Source: Roseitranquillus sediminis (GTDB lineage: Bacteria; Pseudomonadota; Alphaproteobacteria; Rhodobacterales; Rhodobacteraceae). Taken from it: a DNA stretch of 64,000 nucleotides. This document shows, piece after piece, positions 55,853 to 64,000 of this stretch. Where the stretch lies: assembly GCF_016918935.1 (NCBI RefSeq), contig NZ_JAFFOB010000015.1:124001-188000 (forward strand). The letters are read 5' to 3'. The first letter of the stretch is position 1, and each line of letters starts with the position of its first letter. The notes under the pieces are model-generated. The model was not told where the DNA came from, made no database searches, and worked only from the letters and a program-made list of their open reading frames with translations. The translations under genes were made by a program, and so were the position numbers.

Positions 55853-56314
55853 ATGCGCAACACTCGCGACAGGATCAGACAGGCGCTGGCGTTCGAGGCG
55901 ATCGGCCTCACCGTCGTCACCCCTCTGATCGCATGGCTCTTCGGGGGCCACATGGGGGAGGTTGGCGTGCTCGCAGTCATCGGCGCGAGCCTCGCCACCT
56001 TCTGGCACTATGCCTTCAACTGGAGCTTCGACCGCCTGCTGCTGGCAGCCCGCGGCCGGACCGACAAGACGCTGCCCCTTCGCGTCGTGCATGCGCTGGC
56101 GTTCGAGGGCGGGCTGCTCGTCCTGATGCTGCCGGTGATCGCGTGGTGGCTGGACGTCTCGCTGGCGCAGGCGCTGGCGATGGACGTGGTTTTCGCAGCT
56201 TTCTACGTGGTCTACGCCTTCGTCTTCACCTGGGCCTACGACCGGCTGGTGCCGCCACCTGCGGCAGAAGGAGACCGCCGCGGGTTTGCTACTGGAAGTT
56301 GCGGCTGTCCTTGA
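55853..56314 (+). CDS. PACE-family small efflux transporter
   Basis: A 153-residue protein with two tandem bacterial transmembrane pair (BTP) domains, giving four helices, as in AceI-type PACE exporters of chlorhexidine and other biocides. Motif-like features are RIRQALAFEAIGLTVVTPL at the start, FWHYAFNWSFDRLL, RVVHALAFEGGLLVLMLPVIAWWL and FYVVYAFVFTWAYDRL. Family pattern and length fit well; the substrate is inferred. Its last 26 bases overlap the 3' end of the J-domain gene on the other strand. Confidence 0.88.
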   Translation: MRNTRDRIRQALAFEAIGLTVVTPLIAWLFGGHMGEVGVLAVIGASLATFWHYAFNWSFDRLLLAARGRTDKTLPLRVVHALAFEGGLLVLMLPVIAWWLDVSLAQALAMDVVFAAFYVVYAFVFTWAYDRLVPPPAAEGDRRGFATGSCGCP

Positions 56315-56918
56315 TCTGATCCCAGGCCCAGAGGACCTCCTGCAGGCGCTCCTCGTCCGCGCGGCCGCCGCCGTTCATGTCGGGGTGCAGGTCCTTGACC
56401 AGCGACTTGTACTGCTTGCGGATCTCGCTCCGGGTCCAGTGGTCGCGCGCCTCCAGGATGTCGAGCGCGCGCCGCTCGGTCGGGGGCAGGCGCCGTGCCG
56501 CCTGGGTGCCGCGGCCGGGGTTGCGGGTCGCGTTCTCGCCCAGGATCTGGTGCGGGTCGTCCACGCCGAGGCGCGACCAGGCGCGCTGCTCCTCGCCCGG
56601 CTTGCGGAAGGGCTGGGTCGGTCGGCCCCACACACGATCGTTGTCGATCATGTCGATGAACTCCTCCTCGGTCTGGCCGTGGAAGAAGTTCCAGCGCAGG
56701 TTGTATTCGCGCACGTGGTCCTTGCAGAACCAGAAGTAGTCGTCGAGCGTGTCGGGCGATTTCGGTGCGCGGTACTGTCCCGCCTCCTCGCAGTCCGGAT
56801 GGTCGCAGACGCGTGTGGAGGTGTCGACTGCGCCGGACATGCCGCGCCGCCCGCGCTGCCGTTTCTTCTTGTCGGCCGACACGCGCAGGTCGAATCCGAA
56901 GGGGTCGTTTTTCGGCAT
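56289..56918 (-). CDS. J-domain (DnaJ-like) co-chaperone
   Basis: A 209-residue protein with a C-terminal J-domain (about residues 145-207) holding the HPD motif in KSLVKDLHPDMNGGG. The N-terminal half has two cysteines in TRVCDHPDCEEAGQYRAP and one in YFWFCKDHVREYN, suggesting a small zinc-binding region. This J-protein type is common in alphaproteobacteria beside bolA and cobS. It should stimulate a DnaK-type ATPase; its client is unknown. It is divergent from bolA. Confidence 0.9.
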   Translation of the reverse strand: MPKNDPFGFDLRVSADKKKRQRGRRGMSGAVDTSTRVCDHPDCEEAGQYRAPKSPDTLDDYFWFCKDHVREYNLRWNFFHGQTEEEFIDMIDNDRVWGRPTQPFRKPGEEQRAWSRLGVDDPHQILGENATRNPGRGTQAARRLPPTERRALDILEARDHWTRSEIRKQYKSLVKDLHPDMNGGGRADEERLQEVLWAWDQIKDSRNFQ

Positions 56919-56984
56919 GGGTCACCTTTTCGACTCGGACCCGCGAGTTTAGTGTCCACTACCGTCGATGGAAGGGGAAATGTC

Positions 56985-57242
56985 TTGGGCGTAGAGCATG
57001 AGATCCGGGAAAAGCTCGACGCGGCCTTCTCGCCGCGCCTGCTTTCGGTCACGGACGAAAGCGAGCAGCATCGCGGACACGCCGGCTGGCGCGAGGGTGG
57101 CGAGACGCATTTCCGCGTCGAGATCGCGTCAGACGATTTCGCCAAGCTGAGCCGGATCGAGCGGCACCGCGCGGTGCACCGGGCGCTGGGCAGCGACCTC
57201 GTCGGCAGAATCCACGCGCTGGCTCTGCAGATCGAGGCCTGA
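56985..57242 (+). CDS. bolA: BolA-family protein
   Basis: An 85-residue BolA-like protein. It has the family pattern DESEQHRGHAGWREGGETHFRVEI near residues 29-52 and SRIERHRAVHRALG near 62-75. BolA proteins pair with monothiol glutaredoxins in iron-sulfur trafficking and affect morphology. The start is TTG 56985 with AAGGGG seven bases upstream; no ATG or GTG fits. The open frame extends far upstream but only as antisense shadow of the J-protein gene. Confidence 0.93.
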   Translation: MGVEHEIREKLDAAFSPRLLSVTDESEQHRGHAGWREGGETHFRVEIASDDFAKLSRIERHRAVHRALGSDLVGRIHALALQIEA

Positions 57243-57251
57243 GGGCGCCCA

Positions 57252-57626
57252 TCACTCCACCGGCGGCTCGTCCCGCTGTGCCGCCGGCGCCCGCAGGTGC
57301 GGCATCGCCACGCGGCGGCCCAATGCCCGCTCCGCCGAGCTGGCGAGGCGCGGGCTCGGCGCGGCGGGCGCGGCCGCCAGGACCTGCCGCGGCTCGTCCT
57401 CGCGCGTGCGGCGGAAGATCAGCAGCGTATGCTCCTCGACCCGCCGGCGCAGCCAGCTCCGATGCTCGCACGGCAGCCGGTCGGCGCGCACGTACTCCCA
57501 CCCTTCGGTGGCGTTCTCGTTGATGAGCTCCTCCACCGTCATGGCGAAGCGCGATTCGACCCCCTTCACCCCCTTGATGCGGCGGTGGCGGTGGGGCGCA
57601 GGAACAACCTTGTATTCGGAGCGCAT
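57252..57626 (-). CDS. DUF4177 domain protein
   Basis: A 124-residue protein with a short DUF4177 module at the N-terminus (SEYKVVPAPH, FAMTVEELINENATEGWEYVRADRLP, LLIFRR). A proline/alanine/arginine-rich tail of about 45 residues follows and is likely disordered. ATG 57626 gives MRSEYKVVPAPH and has GAGG upstream; the 18 extra upstream codons are not family-like. Function is unknown. It ends 10 bases past bolA on the opposite strand. Confidence 0.83.
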   Translation of the reverse strand: MRSEYKVVPAPHRHRRIKGVKGVESRFAMTVEELINENATEGWEYVRADRLPCEHRSWLRRRVEEHTLLIFRRTREDEPRQVLAAAPAAPSPRLASSAERALGRRVAMPHLRAPAAQRDEPPVE

Positions 57627-57702
57627 GGAGACCTCGTCTTGCGGCCGCGGCAGCATACCCACCGCGCCTGCGGTGTCCACACGGGACTAGCCTGATCCGC
57701 GG

Positions 57703-59214
57703 TCAGTCGCCGAGCTTGCGCGACACGATCTCGTTGACCGCCTGCGGATTCGCCTTGCCGCCGGTCGCCTTCATCACCTGGCCCACGAACCAGCCGGCGA
57801 GCTTGGGGTTGGCCTTTGCCTTCTCGACCTGCGCCGGGTTCGCGGCGATGATCTTGTCGACCTCGGCCTCGATGGCGCCGGTGTCGGTCACTTGCCGCAT
57901 CCTGCGCGCCTCGACGATCTCCGCCGGGTCGCCGCCCTCGGTGTAGACGATGTCGAAGAGGTCCTTGGCGATCTTGCCGGAGATGTCGCCCTTGGCGATC
58001 AGGTCGAGGATGCCGCCGAGCTGGCCCGAGCTCACCGGGCTCTCGCCGATGCCGTGGCCCTCCTTGCGGAGCCGGCCGAAGAGGTCGTTGATGACCCAGT
58101 TCGCCGCCGCCTTGCCGTCGCGGCCGCGCGCCACCTCCTCAAAGAAGGCCGCGTTCTCAGTCTCGGCCGTCAGCACGCCCGCGTCGTATTCCGTCATGCC
58201 GTACTCGGTGACGAAGCGCGCCTTCTTCTCGTCCGGCAGCTCCGGCAGGGTGGCCGCGATCTCGTCCACCCAATCCTGCTCGATCTCGAGCGGCAGGAGG
58301 TCGGGATCGGGGAAGTAGCGGTAGTCGTGCGCCTCTTCCTTCGAGCGCATCGAGCGGGTCTCGCCGGTGTCGGGGTCGTAGAGTCGCGTCTCCTGCACGA
58401 TGCTGCCGCCGTCCTCCAGGATGGCGATCTGCCGCCGCGCCTCGTATTCGATCGCGGCCTGGATGAACCGCATCGAGTTCATGTTCTTGATCTCGCAGCG
58501 CGTGCCCAGCACCCGGTGGTCGCCCGTCTCCTGATAGCGCTCGTAGTCGCCGGGTTTGCAGACCGAGACGTTGACGTCCGCGCGCAGGCTGCCGTTCTGC
58601 ATGTTGCCGTCGCAGGTGCCGAGGTAGCGCATGATCTGCCGCAGCTTCGCGACATAGGCGGCCGCCTCCTCCGGCCCGCGGATATCGGGGCGGCTGACGA
58701 TCTCCATCAGCGCGACGCCGGTGCGGTTGAGGTCGACGAACGACATCGTAGGGTCCATGTCGTGGATCGACTTGCCGGCATCCTGCTCGACATGAATGCG
58801 CTCGATCCGGACTCGTCGCGCGACGCCCGGCCCCATGTCCACCAGCACCTCGCCCTCGCCCACCAGCGGGTGGTAGAGCTGGCTGATCTGATAGCCCTGC
58901 GGCAGGTCCGGATAGAAGTAGTTCTTGCGGTCGAACGCGCTCACAAGGTTGATCTGAGCCTTCAGGCCCAGCCCGGTCCGAACCGCCTGCGCGATGCAGA
59001 ACTCGTTCACCACCGGCAGCATCCCCGGCATTGCCGCGTCGACGAAGGCCACGTTGCTGTTGGGCTCGGCGCCGAAGCGGGTCGACGCGCCGGAAAAGAG
59101 CTTGGCCTTTGAGGAAACCTGCGCGTGGACCTCCAGCCCGATCACCAGCTCCCAGTCGCTCTTGGCGCCTGAGATGACCTTGGGTTTCGGGGCCTCGTGG
59201 GCGAGATCGAGCAT
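57703..59214 (-). CDS. gatB: Asp-tRNA(Asn)/Glu-tRNA(Gln) amidotransferase subunit B
   Basis: A 503-residue subunit of GatCAB, which converts Glu-tRNA(Gln), and often Asp-tRNA(Asn), to the correct amide form. It starts [20 protein letters not shown] after a short leader, has the kinase-like core with [28 protein letters not shown] and [14 protein letters not shown], and ends in the YqeY tail domain ([27 protein letters not shown]). ATG 59214 gives [13 protein letters not shown]; further upstream codons are non-coding. gatA and gatC are not in this window. Confidence 0.96.
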   Translation of the reverse strand: MLDLAHEAPKPKVISGAKSDWELVIGLEVHAQVSSKAKLFSGASTRFGAEPNSNVAFVDAAMPGMLPVVNEFCIAQAVRTGLGLKAQINLVSAFDRKNYFYPDLPQGYQISQLYHPLVGEGEVLVDMGPGVARRVRIERIHVEQDAGKSIHDMDPTMSFVDLNRTGVALMEIVSRPDIRGPEEAAAYVAKLRQIMRYLGTCDGNMQNGSLRADVNVSVCKPGDYERYQETGDHRVLGTRCEIKNMNSMRFIQAAIEYEARRQIAILEDGGSIVQETRLYDPDTGETRSMRSKEEAHDYRYFPDPDLLPLEIEQDWVDEIAATLPELPDEKKARFVTEYGMTEYDAGVLTAETENAAFFEEVARGRDGKAAANWVINDLFGRLRKEGHGIGESPVSSGQLGGILDLIAKGDISGKIAKDLFDIVYTEGGDPAEIVEARRMRQVTDTGAIEAEVDKIIAANPAQVEKAKANPKLAGWFVGQVMKATGGKANPQAVNEIVSRKLGD

Positions 59215-59379
59215 CGGCGCCTCCGCGGGATGGTGTCGCCGCGCCTTGTAGGGCAGGGCGCGGGGCCCGGCAAGCCGCCGCCGGTCGGCGGAGAACCGCT
59301 TGTCGCTGCACTGCAGCATTGCGCGATCGCGGGCCTTCCGCCTACCTGCGGGTGACTTGGCTGCGATCGAGGATGGCTA

Positions 59380-59952
59380 ATGCGCGGTCTGCTTGTTGCT
59401 CTTCTTCTGATCTTTCCCGTCGCCTGCACCGAGGCGGCCTCGACGTCGGCGCGCCCGGCGGTGATGCAGTGGGACCACCGCCCCGAAGGCACGATGTGGA
59501 CCCAGGCCGCGCTCGGCGCGCTCAGCACCCACGGCGCGGCGCTGCCCTCGACCGTGCCGCAGGACATCGAGACCTGGTGCCCCGGGTATGAGGACGCTTC
59601 GGTCGAGGAGCGGCGGCTCTTCTGGGCGGGCCTTCTGTCCGCGCTCGCCAAGCACGAGAGCACCTGGCGCCCCGAGGCTGCCGGCGGCGGCGGCCGCTGG
59701 ATCGGCCTGCTGCAGATCGCGCCGGCAACCGCCCGCGGATATGGCTGCAAGGCGACCAGCGTTGCCGAACTCAAGAACGGCGCTGCCAACCTCGCCTGCG
59801 CCATCCGTATCATGTCGCGCACCGTGCCGCGTGACGGCGTGGTCGCGGCGGGCGGCGGCGGCATCGCGGCCGACTGGGGCCCGTTCACCCGCGCGGCCAA
59901 GCGCGCCGAGATGGCGAGCTGGGTCCGCGCCCAGCCCTACTGCACGGCCTGA
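59380..59952 (+). CDS. Exported lysozyme-fold (transglycosylase-like) protein
   Basis: A 190-residue exported protein. The hydrophobic start (LLVALLLIFPVACTEAAS) is a signal peptide with a near-lipobox (PVAC), so lipidation is possible but unproven. The central region ALAKHESTWRPEAAGGGGRWIGLLQIAPATARGYGC matches the catalytic-Glu and GLLQI pattern of lytic transglycosylase SLT domains. The conserved Glu would cleave peptidoglycan glycan strands. Spaced cysteines (WCPGY, GCKA, LACAI, YCTA) suggest disulfides. It is divergent from gatB. Confidence 0.83.
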   Translation: MRGLLVALLLIFPVACTEAASTSARPAVMQWDHRPEGTMWTQAALGALSTHGAALPSTVPQDIETWCPGYEDASVEERRLFWAGLLSALAKHESTWRPEAAGGGGRWIGLLQIAPATARGYGCKATSVAELKNGAANLACAIRIMSRTVPRDGVVAAGGGGIAADWGPFTRAAKRAEMASWVRAQPYCTA

Positions 59953-60021
59953 TCCCCTTCGGCGGGTCTTGCTCCCCGCACCGCGCCCCGGCACCATGAC
60001 CCGAGCCTGACGGAGGTCCTG

Positions 60022-60429
60022 ATGTCGCTGATCGAGGCCGCGCGCGAAGTGCGCGAGAACGCCTGGGTTCCCTATTCCCGCTTCAAGGTCGGCGCGGCGA
60101 TCCGCGCCGCCTCCGGCCGCGTCTATGTCGGCTGCAACGTCGAGAACGTGGCCTATCCCGAGGGCACCTGCGCCGAGGCGGGCGCCATCGCCGCGATGGT
60201 CGCGGGCGGCGACACCCGCATCGACGAGATCGCGGTCATCGCCGACAGCCCGACGCCGGTCGCGCCCTGCGGCGGCTGCCGCCAGAAGATCGCCGAGTTC
60301 GCCGGCCCCGACGTCGAGGTCACGATGGCCACCACCGAGGGACAGACGCTGACCCGCCGCGTCGCCGACCTCCTGCCCGGCGCCTTCGACGCCGCCCAGA
60401 TGGAGCGGGCCGCGGGCCCGGCCGCCTGA
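60022..60429 (+). CDS. cdd: Cytidine deaminase
   Basis: A 135-residue zinc enzyme that deaminates cytidine and deoxycytidine to uridines. Zinc/catalytic motifs are CAEAGAI (Cys and Glu, near residue 51) and PCGGCRQ (two Cys, near 84-87); N-terminal VPYSRFKVGAAI binds substrate. ATG 60022 is preceded by GGAGG. It is the first gene of the salvage operon cdd-deoA-deoB-add; its stop overlaps the deoA start region. Confidence 0.96.
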   Translation: MSLIEAAREVRENAWVPYSRFKVGAAIRAASGRVYVGCNVENVAYPEGTCAEAGAIAAMVAGGDTRIDEIAVIADSPTPVAPCGGCRQKIAEFAGPDVEVTMATTEGQTLTRRVADLLPGAFDAAQMERAAGPAA

Positions 60430-61718
60430 TCGACGCGCGCGGCATCATCGGCGACCTCGCGGCGTCGGGGCATCTCTCTGCCGACGCCGCCGCGTGGTTC
60501 GCCGCGGGCCTTGCCGACGGGTCGGTCACCGACGCGCAGGCCGGCGCCTTCGCCATGGCCGTCCGGCTCAAGGGGCTCGACCCGGCGGAGCGGGCGGCGC
60601 TGACGGCGGCCATGCGCGACACCGGCCACGTCCTCGCCTGGGACCTGCCCGGGCCCGTGGTCGACAAGCATTCCACCGGCGGCATCGGCGACTGCGTCTC
60701 GCTGGTCCTCGCCCCCGCGCTCGCCGCCTGCGGCGTCTATGTCCCGATGGTGTCGGGCAGGGGCCTCGGCCATACCGGCGGCACCCTCGACAAGCTCGAG
60801 GCGATCCCCGGCCTCGGCGTGGAGCTGGACGAGGCCGCCTTTCGCCGCATTGTCGAGGAGACTGGCGCCGCCATCGTCGCCGCCTCGCCCGAGATCGCGC
60901 CGGCCGACCGCCGCCTCTACGCCATCCGCGACGTCACCGGCACCGTCGAGAGCGTCGACCTGATCACCGCCTCGATCCTGTCGAAGAAGCTCGCCGCCGG
61001 GCTCGAGGCGCTGATCCTCGACGTCAAGGCGGGCTCGGGAGCGTTCCTCCCCGACCTCGACGACGCCCGCGCGCTCGCCACCTCGCTGGTCGAGACGGCG
61101 AACGCCGCCGGCTGCCGCACCGCCGCCCTCGTCACCGCGATGGACCGGCCGCTCGCGCCCTGCGCCGGCAACGCGCTCGAGGTCGCCGCCTCGATGGAGG
61201 CGCTGGAGGGCGCGCCAGGTGCGCTGCGCGACCTGACCGTGGCGCTGGGCGGCGCGCTCCTCGACCTCGTCGGCATCGCGGGCGGGGAGGGGCGCATCGC
61301 CGCGTCCATCGACGACGGCAGCGCGATGGACCGCTTCGCCCGCATGGTCCGCGCCCAGGGCGGCCCGGCGGACTTCGCCTCGACGTGGCGCCGCGACCTG
61401 CCCGCGGCCCCCGTGATCCGCGACGTGCCCGCGCCCTCGGCCGGCACCGTCGTCGCCATCGACGGCCGCGCCCTCGGCATGGCGGTGGTGCACCTGGGCG
61501 GCGGCCGGCTCCGCGGCGGCGAGACGTTGGACCTCTCCGTCGGCCTCGACCGTATCGCCCGGCTGGGCGACCGGCTTTCCGAGGGCGACCCGCTCGCGCG
61601 CATCCACGCCCCCGACGAAGCCGCTGCCGACAGAGCGGCCGAAGCGGTGCGAGAGGCGATCCGGCTGGGCGAGACCGCCGCGCCGATGCCGCTGGTCATC
61701 GAGAGGATCGGCCCATGA
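60426..61718 (+). CDS. deoA: Thymidine phosphorylase
   Basis: An enzyme of about 430 residues that phosphorolyses thymidine and deoxyuridine to base plus deoxyribose-1-phosphate. Signature motifs are DKHSTGGIGDCVSLVLAP, VSGRGLGHTGGTLDKLEAIPG and LDVKAGSGAFL. The N-terminal start is a problem. Family-like sequence (IDARGIIGDLAASGHLSADAAAWF) begins right after the cdd stop, but no ATG, GTG or TTG precedes it in frame. I place a CTG start at 60426, overlapping the cdd stop as CTGA. The first ATG, 60555, would lose the conserved N-terminal helices. The start is uncertain; the gene is not. Confidence 0.92.
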   Translation: MIDARGIIGDLAASGHLSADAAAWFAAGLADGSVTDAQAGAFAMAVRLKGLDPAERAALTAAMRDTGHVLAWDLPGPVVDKHSTGGIGDCVSLVLAPALAACGVYVPMVSGRGLGHTGGTLDKLEAIPGLGVELDEAAFRRIVEETGAAIVAASPEIAPADRRLYAIRDVTGTVESVDLITASILSKKLAAGLEALILDVKAGSGAFLPDLDDARALATSLVETANAAGCRTAALVTAMDRPLAPCAGNALEVAASMEALEGAPGALRDLTVALGGALLDLVGIAGGEGRIAASIDDGSAMDRFARMVRAQGGPADFASTWRRDLPAAPVIRDVPAPSAGTVVAIDGRALGMAVVHLGGGRLRGGETLDLSVGLDRIARLGDRLSEGDPLARIHAPDEAAADRAAEAVREAIRLGETAAPMPLVIERIGP

Positions 61719-61819
61719 CGGCCCCCGCTCAGTTTCTGCCCCTCCGGCCGACGCCATCCGTTCCCGTCGATGCCGCCGAAGACGTGTCGAATCCGAGGAA
61801 CCGGGACCCCCGCCCATGA
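61715..61819 (+). CDS. 34-codon bridging mini-ORF between deoA and deoB
   Basis: This frame starts at ATG 61715, overlapping the deoA stop as ATGA, and ends at 61817-61819, overlapping the deoB ATG as ATGA. The predicted peptide is Pro/Asp/Arg-rich (starting MTAPAQFLPLRPTPSVPV) with no recognisable domain. It could hand ribosomes from deoA to deoB. Short GC-rich frames arise by chance, so a functional peptide is doubtful. Confidence 0.35.
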   Translation: MTAPAQFLPLRPTPSVPVDAAEDVSNPRNRDPRP

Positions 61820-63009
61820 GCCGCGCCTTCCTCATCGTCCTCGACTCCGTCGGTTGCGGTGGCGCGCCCGACGCCGCGGACTTCGGCGACGAGGGGGCCA
61901 ACACCCTCGCCCACATCGCCGAGACCTGCGCCGCCGGCCGCGCCGACGAGGGCCGCGCGGGGCCGCTCCAGCTCCCGAACCTGGACCGCCTCGGCCTCGG
62001 CCGCGCCATCCACCTCGCCTCCGGCGCCACCGCCCCCGGCCTCGGGCACGAGCCGGAGGGCCTGTGGGGCGCCGCGACCGAGGTCTCGCGCGGCAAGGAC
62101 ACCCCGTCCGGCCACTGGGAGCTGGCGGGCGTCCCGGTCCCGTGGGAGTGGCACTACTTCCCCGCGACGGACCCATGCTTCCCGCCGGACCTCGTGGCCG
62201 AGGTCTGCCGCCTCGCCGGCACCGAGGGCATCCTCGGCAACCGACACGCCAGCGGCACCAACATCATCGAGGAGGAGGGCGCCCGGCACATCGAGACCGG
62301 CTGGCCGATCTGCTACACCTCCGTCGACAGCGTCTTCCAGATCGCCGCGCACGAGGAGGCGTTCGGCCTCGACCGCCTGCTCGACCTCTGCCGCGCGCTG
62401 GCCCCGCGACTCCACGCCATGCGCGTGGGCCGGGTGATCGCGCGGCCCTTCGTCGGCCGCGACGGCGAGTTCACCCGGACGAAGAACCGCCGCGACTTCG
62501 CCATCGCGCCCCCCCGGCCCACGCTCTGCGACTGGGTGCAGGGGGCGGGCCGCCGCGTCCACGCCATCGGCAAGATCGGCGACATCTTCTCGATGCGGGG
62601 CATCGACGAGGTCCGCAAGGGCTCGGACGACGAGCTCATGGAGCACCTCGTCGACCTCACCGCCACCGCAGAGGACGGCAGCCTGACCTTAGCCAACTTC
62701 GTCGAGTTCGACAGCCTCTACGGCCACCGGCGTGACCCCGCCGGCTATGCCCGCGCGCTCGAGCGCTTCGACGCCGCCCTGCCGCGGGCGCTGGAGCGCC
62801 TGCGCGACGGCGACCTCGCCATCTTCACCGCGGACCACGGCAACGACCCGACCTTCCAGGGCACCGACCACACGCGCGAGCGGGTGCCCGTGGTCGGAGC
62901 GGGCGTGGGCGCGCGCGCGGTCGGGCAGGTCGCCTTCGCCGACGTCGCCGCCTCGGTCGCCGCGCATCTGGGCGTCCCGGCGCAGGGGCCGGGGCGGAGC
63001 TTCCTGTGA
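61816..63009 (+). CDS. deoB: Phosphopentomutase
   Basis: A 397-residue alkaline-phosphatase-superfamily enzyme that interconverts (deoxy)ribose-1-phosphate and 5-phosphate, linking DeoA to central metabolism. It has the N-terminal metal/nucleophile region FLIVLDSVGCGGAPDAADFGDEGANTLAH, SRGKDTPSGHWELAGV, and the metal-binding FTADHGNDPTFQGTDHTRERVPVV near the end. The first Asp/Asn ligands and the DHGND motif are intact. The stop overlaps the add GTG as GTGA. Confidence 0.96.
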   Translation: MSRAFLIVLDSVGCGGAPDAADFGDEGANTLAHIAETCAAGRADEGRAGPLQLPNLDRLGLGRAIHLASGATAPGLGHEPEGLWGAATEVSRGKDTPSGHWELAGVPVPWEWHYFPATDPCFPPDLVAEVCRLAGTEGILGNRHASGTNIIEEEGARHIETGWPICYTSVDSVFQIAAHEEAFGLDRLLDLCRALAPRLHAMRVGRVIARPFVGRDGEFTRTKNRRDFAIAPPRPTLCDWVQGAGRRVHAIGKIGDIFSMRGIDEVRKGSDDELMEHLVDLTATAEDGSLTLANFVEFDSLYGHRRDPAGYARALERFDAALPRALERLRDGDLAIFTADHGNDPTFQGTDHTRERVPVVGAGVGARAVGQVAFADVAASVAAHLGVPAQGPGRSFL

Positions 63010-63959
63010 CGCCCAAGGTCGAGCTGCACCTCCACATCGAGGGCGCCGCGCCGCCGGCCTTCGTCCGCGGCCTCGCGGCGGAGAAGGGCGCGGACCTCTC
63101 CGGCATCTTTGACGAGCGGGGCGCCTACCGCTTCGACGGCTTCCTCGATTTCCTCAGGGTCTACGAGGCGGCGACCTCGGTGCTGCGCACGCCCCGCGAC
63201 TACGCCCGGCTGACCACCGCGGTCCTCGACCAGTGCGGCGAGAGCGGCGTGATCTACGCGGAGTTGTTCCTCTCGCCCGACTTCTGCGGCGGCCGCGACC
63301 TCTCCGCCTGGCGCGAGTACCTCGCCGCGCTCCGCGAGGCGGCCGAGGCGCACGAGGTCGAGATGCGCGGCATCGTCACCTGCGTCCGCCACTTCGGCCC
63401 CGACGCGGCGAAGGAGACGGCGCTTTGCGCCGCCGAGACGGCGGGCGATTTCGTCACCGGCTTCGGAATGGGCGGCGACGAGGGGCGCGGCACCAAGCGC
63501 GACTTCGCATGGGCCTTCGACTGCGCCCGCGAGGCGGGGCTGCGCCTGACCTGCCACGCGGGCGAGTGGGGCGGGCCGCAGAGCGTGCGCGACGCGCTGG
63601 CGCTGGGCGTCGAGCGGATCGGCCACGGGGTGCGCGCGATCGAGGACCGCGCCCTGGTCGATGACCTCGCCGAGCGCGGTATCGTGCTCGAGGTCTGTCC
63701 GGGCTCGAACGTGGCGCTCGGCGTCTGCCGCGACTGGCGCGCCCACCCGATCGAGAAGCTGCGCGAGCGCGGCGTTCCGGTGACGATCTCGACCGACGAC
63801 CCGCCGTTCTTCCACACGACGATGGAGAACGAGCACGCGCGCCTCGCCGAGGTCTTCGGCTGGGACGAGGGCGAGTTTGCCGAGATCCACCGCACCGCCG
63901 CGCGCGCCGCCTTCTGCGACGAGGCGACCCGAAAGCGCCTGCTGAAGGCGCTGGAGTGA
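63006..63959 (+). CDS. add: Adenosine deaminase family protein
   Basis: A 317-residue metal-dependent amidohydrolase that converts (deoxy)adenosine to (deoxy)inosine. The zinc motif KVELHLHIEGA opens the protein. CHAGEWGGPQSVRDAL, ERIGHGVRAIED, LEVCPGSNVALG and VTISTDDPPFF carry the other catalytic residues. The start is GTG 63006, overlapping deoB by 4 bases. The last 41 bases of the window follow it and include a possible next start (ATG 63980), too short to identify; upp often comes next in related operons. Confidence 0.92.
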   Translation: MTPKVELHLHIEGAAPPAFVRGLAAEKGADLSGIFDERGAYRFDGFLDFLRVYEAATSVLRTPRDYARLTTAVLDQCGESGVIYAELFLSPDFCGGRDLSAWREYLAALREAAEAHEVEMRGIVTCVRHFGPDAAKETALCAAETAGDFVTGFGMGGDEGRGTKRDFAWAFDCAREAGLRLTCHAGEWGGPQSVRDALALGVERIGHGVRAIEDRALVDDLAERGIVLEVCPGSNVALGVCRDWRAHPIEKLRERGVPVTISTDDPPFFHTTMENEHARLAEVFGWDEGEFAEIHRTAARAAFCDEATRKRLLKALE

Positions 63960-64000
63960 CGCCGGAGGCATTCAGGACGATGGCGCTCGCGCAGCCCGCT

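Overview
The window is about 64 kb of very GC-rich, densely packed chromosome. Gene content and order point to an alphaproteobacterium of the order Rhodobacterales (Roseobacter/Rhodobacter/Paracoccus relatives). The indicators are the ccoNOQP order of the cbb3 oxidase, a DUF2484 gene inside the mur/fts cluster, the run ftsZ-lpxC-bamD-recN, a dnaJ-like/bolA pair near cobS and cobT, and an anti-Shine-Dalgarno 'cuckoo/CcsR'-type small RNA. I saw no prophage, insertion sequence, CRISPR array or rRNA. One tRNA gene, tRNA-Gly(GCC), is present. Nearly everything is core chromosomal housekeeping.

Layout. 1-3.3 kb: the 3' part of an RND efflux pump gene, then a DedA-family gene with a coupled upstream partner on the minus strand. 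3.66-10.7 kb: cbb3 cytochrome oxidase ccoNOQP, a small membrane protein and a DUF2189 membrane protein, facing ccoI-ccoS on the opposite strand; ccoG and ccoH are not at this locus. 11.2-19.5 kb: tRNA-Gly, pyruvate carboxylase, an EF-hand protein, an LldD-type hydroxy-acid dehydrogenase and a UvrD/PcrA helicase. 19.5-20.4 kb: a non-coding interval holding a minus-strand sRNA-like element with three CCUCC-bearing hairpins, and a long mraZ leader with candidate MraZ boxes, a promoter and an internal terminator (UpsM-like). 20.4-44.2 kb: the division and cell-wall (dcw) cluster mraZ-rsmH-ftsL-ftsI-murE-murF-mraY-[SDR]-murD-ftsW-murG-murC-[DUF2484]-murB-ddl-ftsQ-ftsA-ftsZ, then lpxC, bamD and recN. 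44.4-48.4 kb: a SnoaL-like protein, a D-lactate/glycolate-type FAD dehydrogenase, a CLC chloride channel and a DUF427 protein. 48.5-54.3 kb: a large aminopeptidase P and cobaltochelatase genes cobT and cobS, separated by a divergent gene for a secreted low-complexity protein. 54.5-59.9 kb: exported MsrB, ExoD, PACE, J-domain protein, BolA, DUF4177, GatB and a lysozyme-fold protein. 60.0-64.0 kb: nucleoside salvage operon cdd-deoA-deoB-add.

The dcw block supplies lipid II synthesis (MurA-independent steps from MurB/MurC through MurG), divisome assembly and septal transpeptidation. lpxC and bamD extend it to lipid A and outer-membrane protein assembly. The deo operon degrades nucleosides to bases and pentose phosphates. 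The most interesting signals are non-coding or translational: the cuckoo-like RNA, the UpsM-like leader with MraZ boxes, and three mini-ORFs that exactly bridge neighbouring genes with 4-base overlaps at both ends (rsmH/ftsL, murE/murF, deoA/deoB). All calls rest on reading the sequence and recalled family knowledge; no database search was run.
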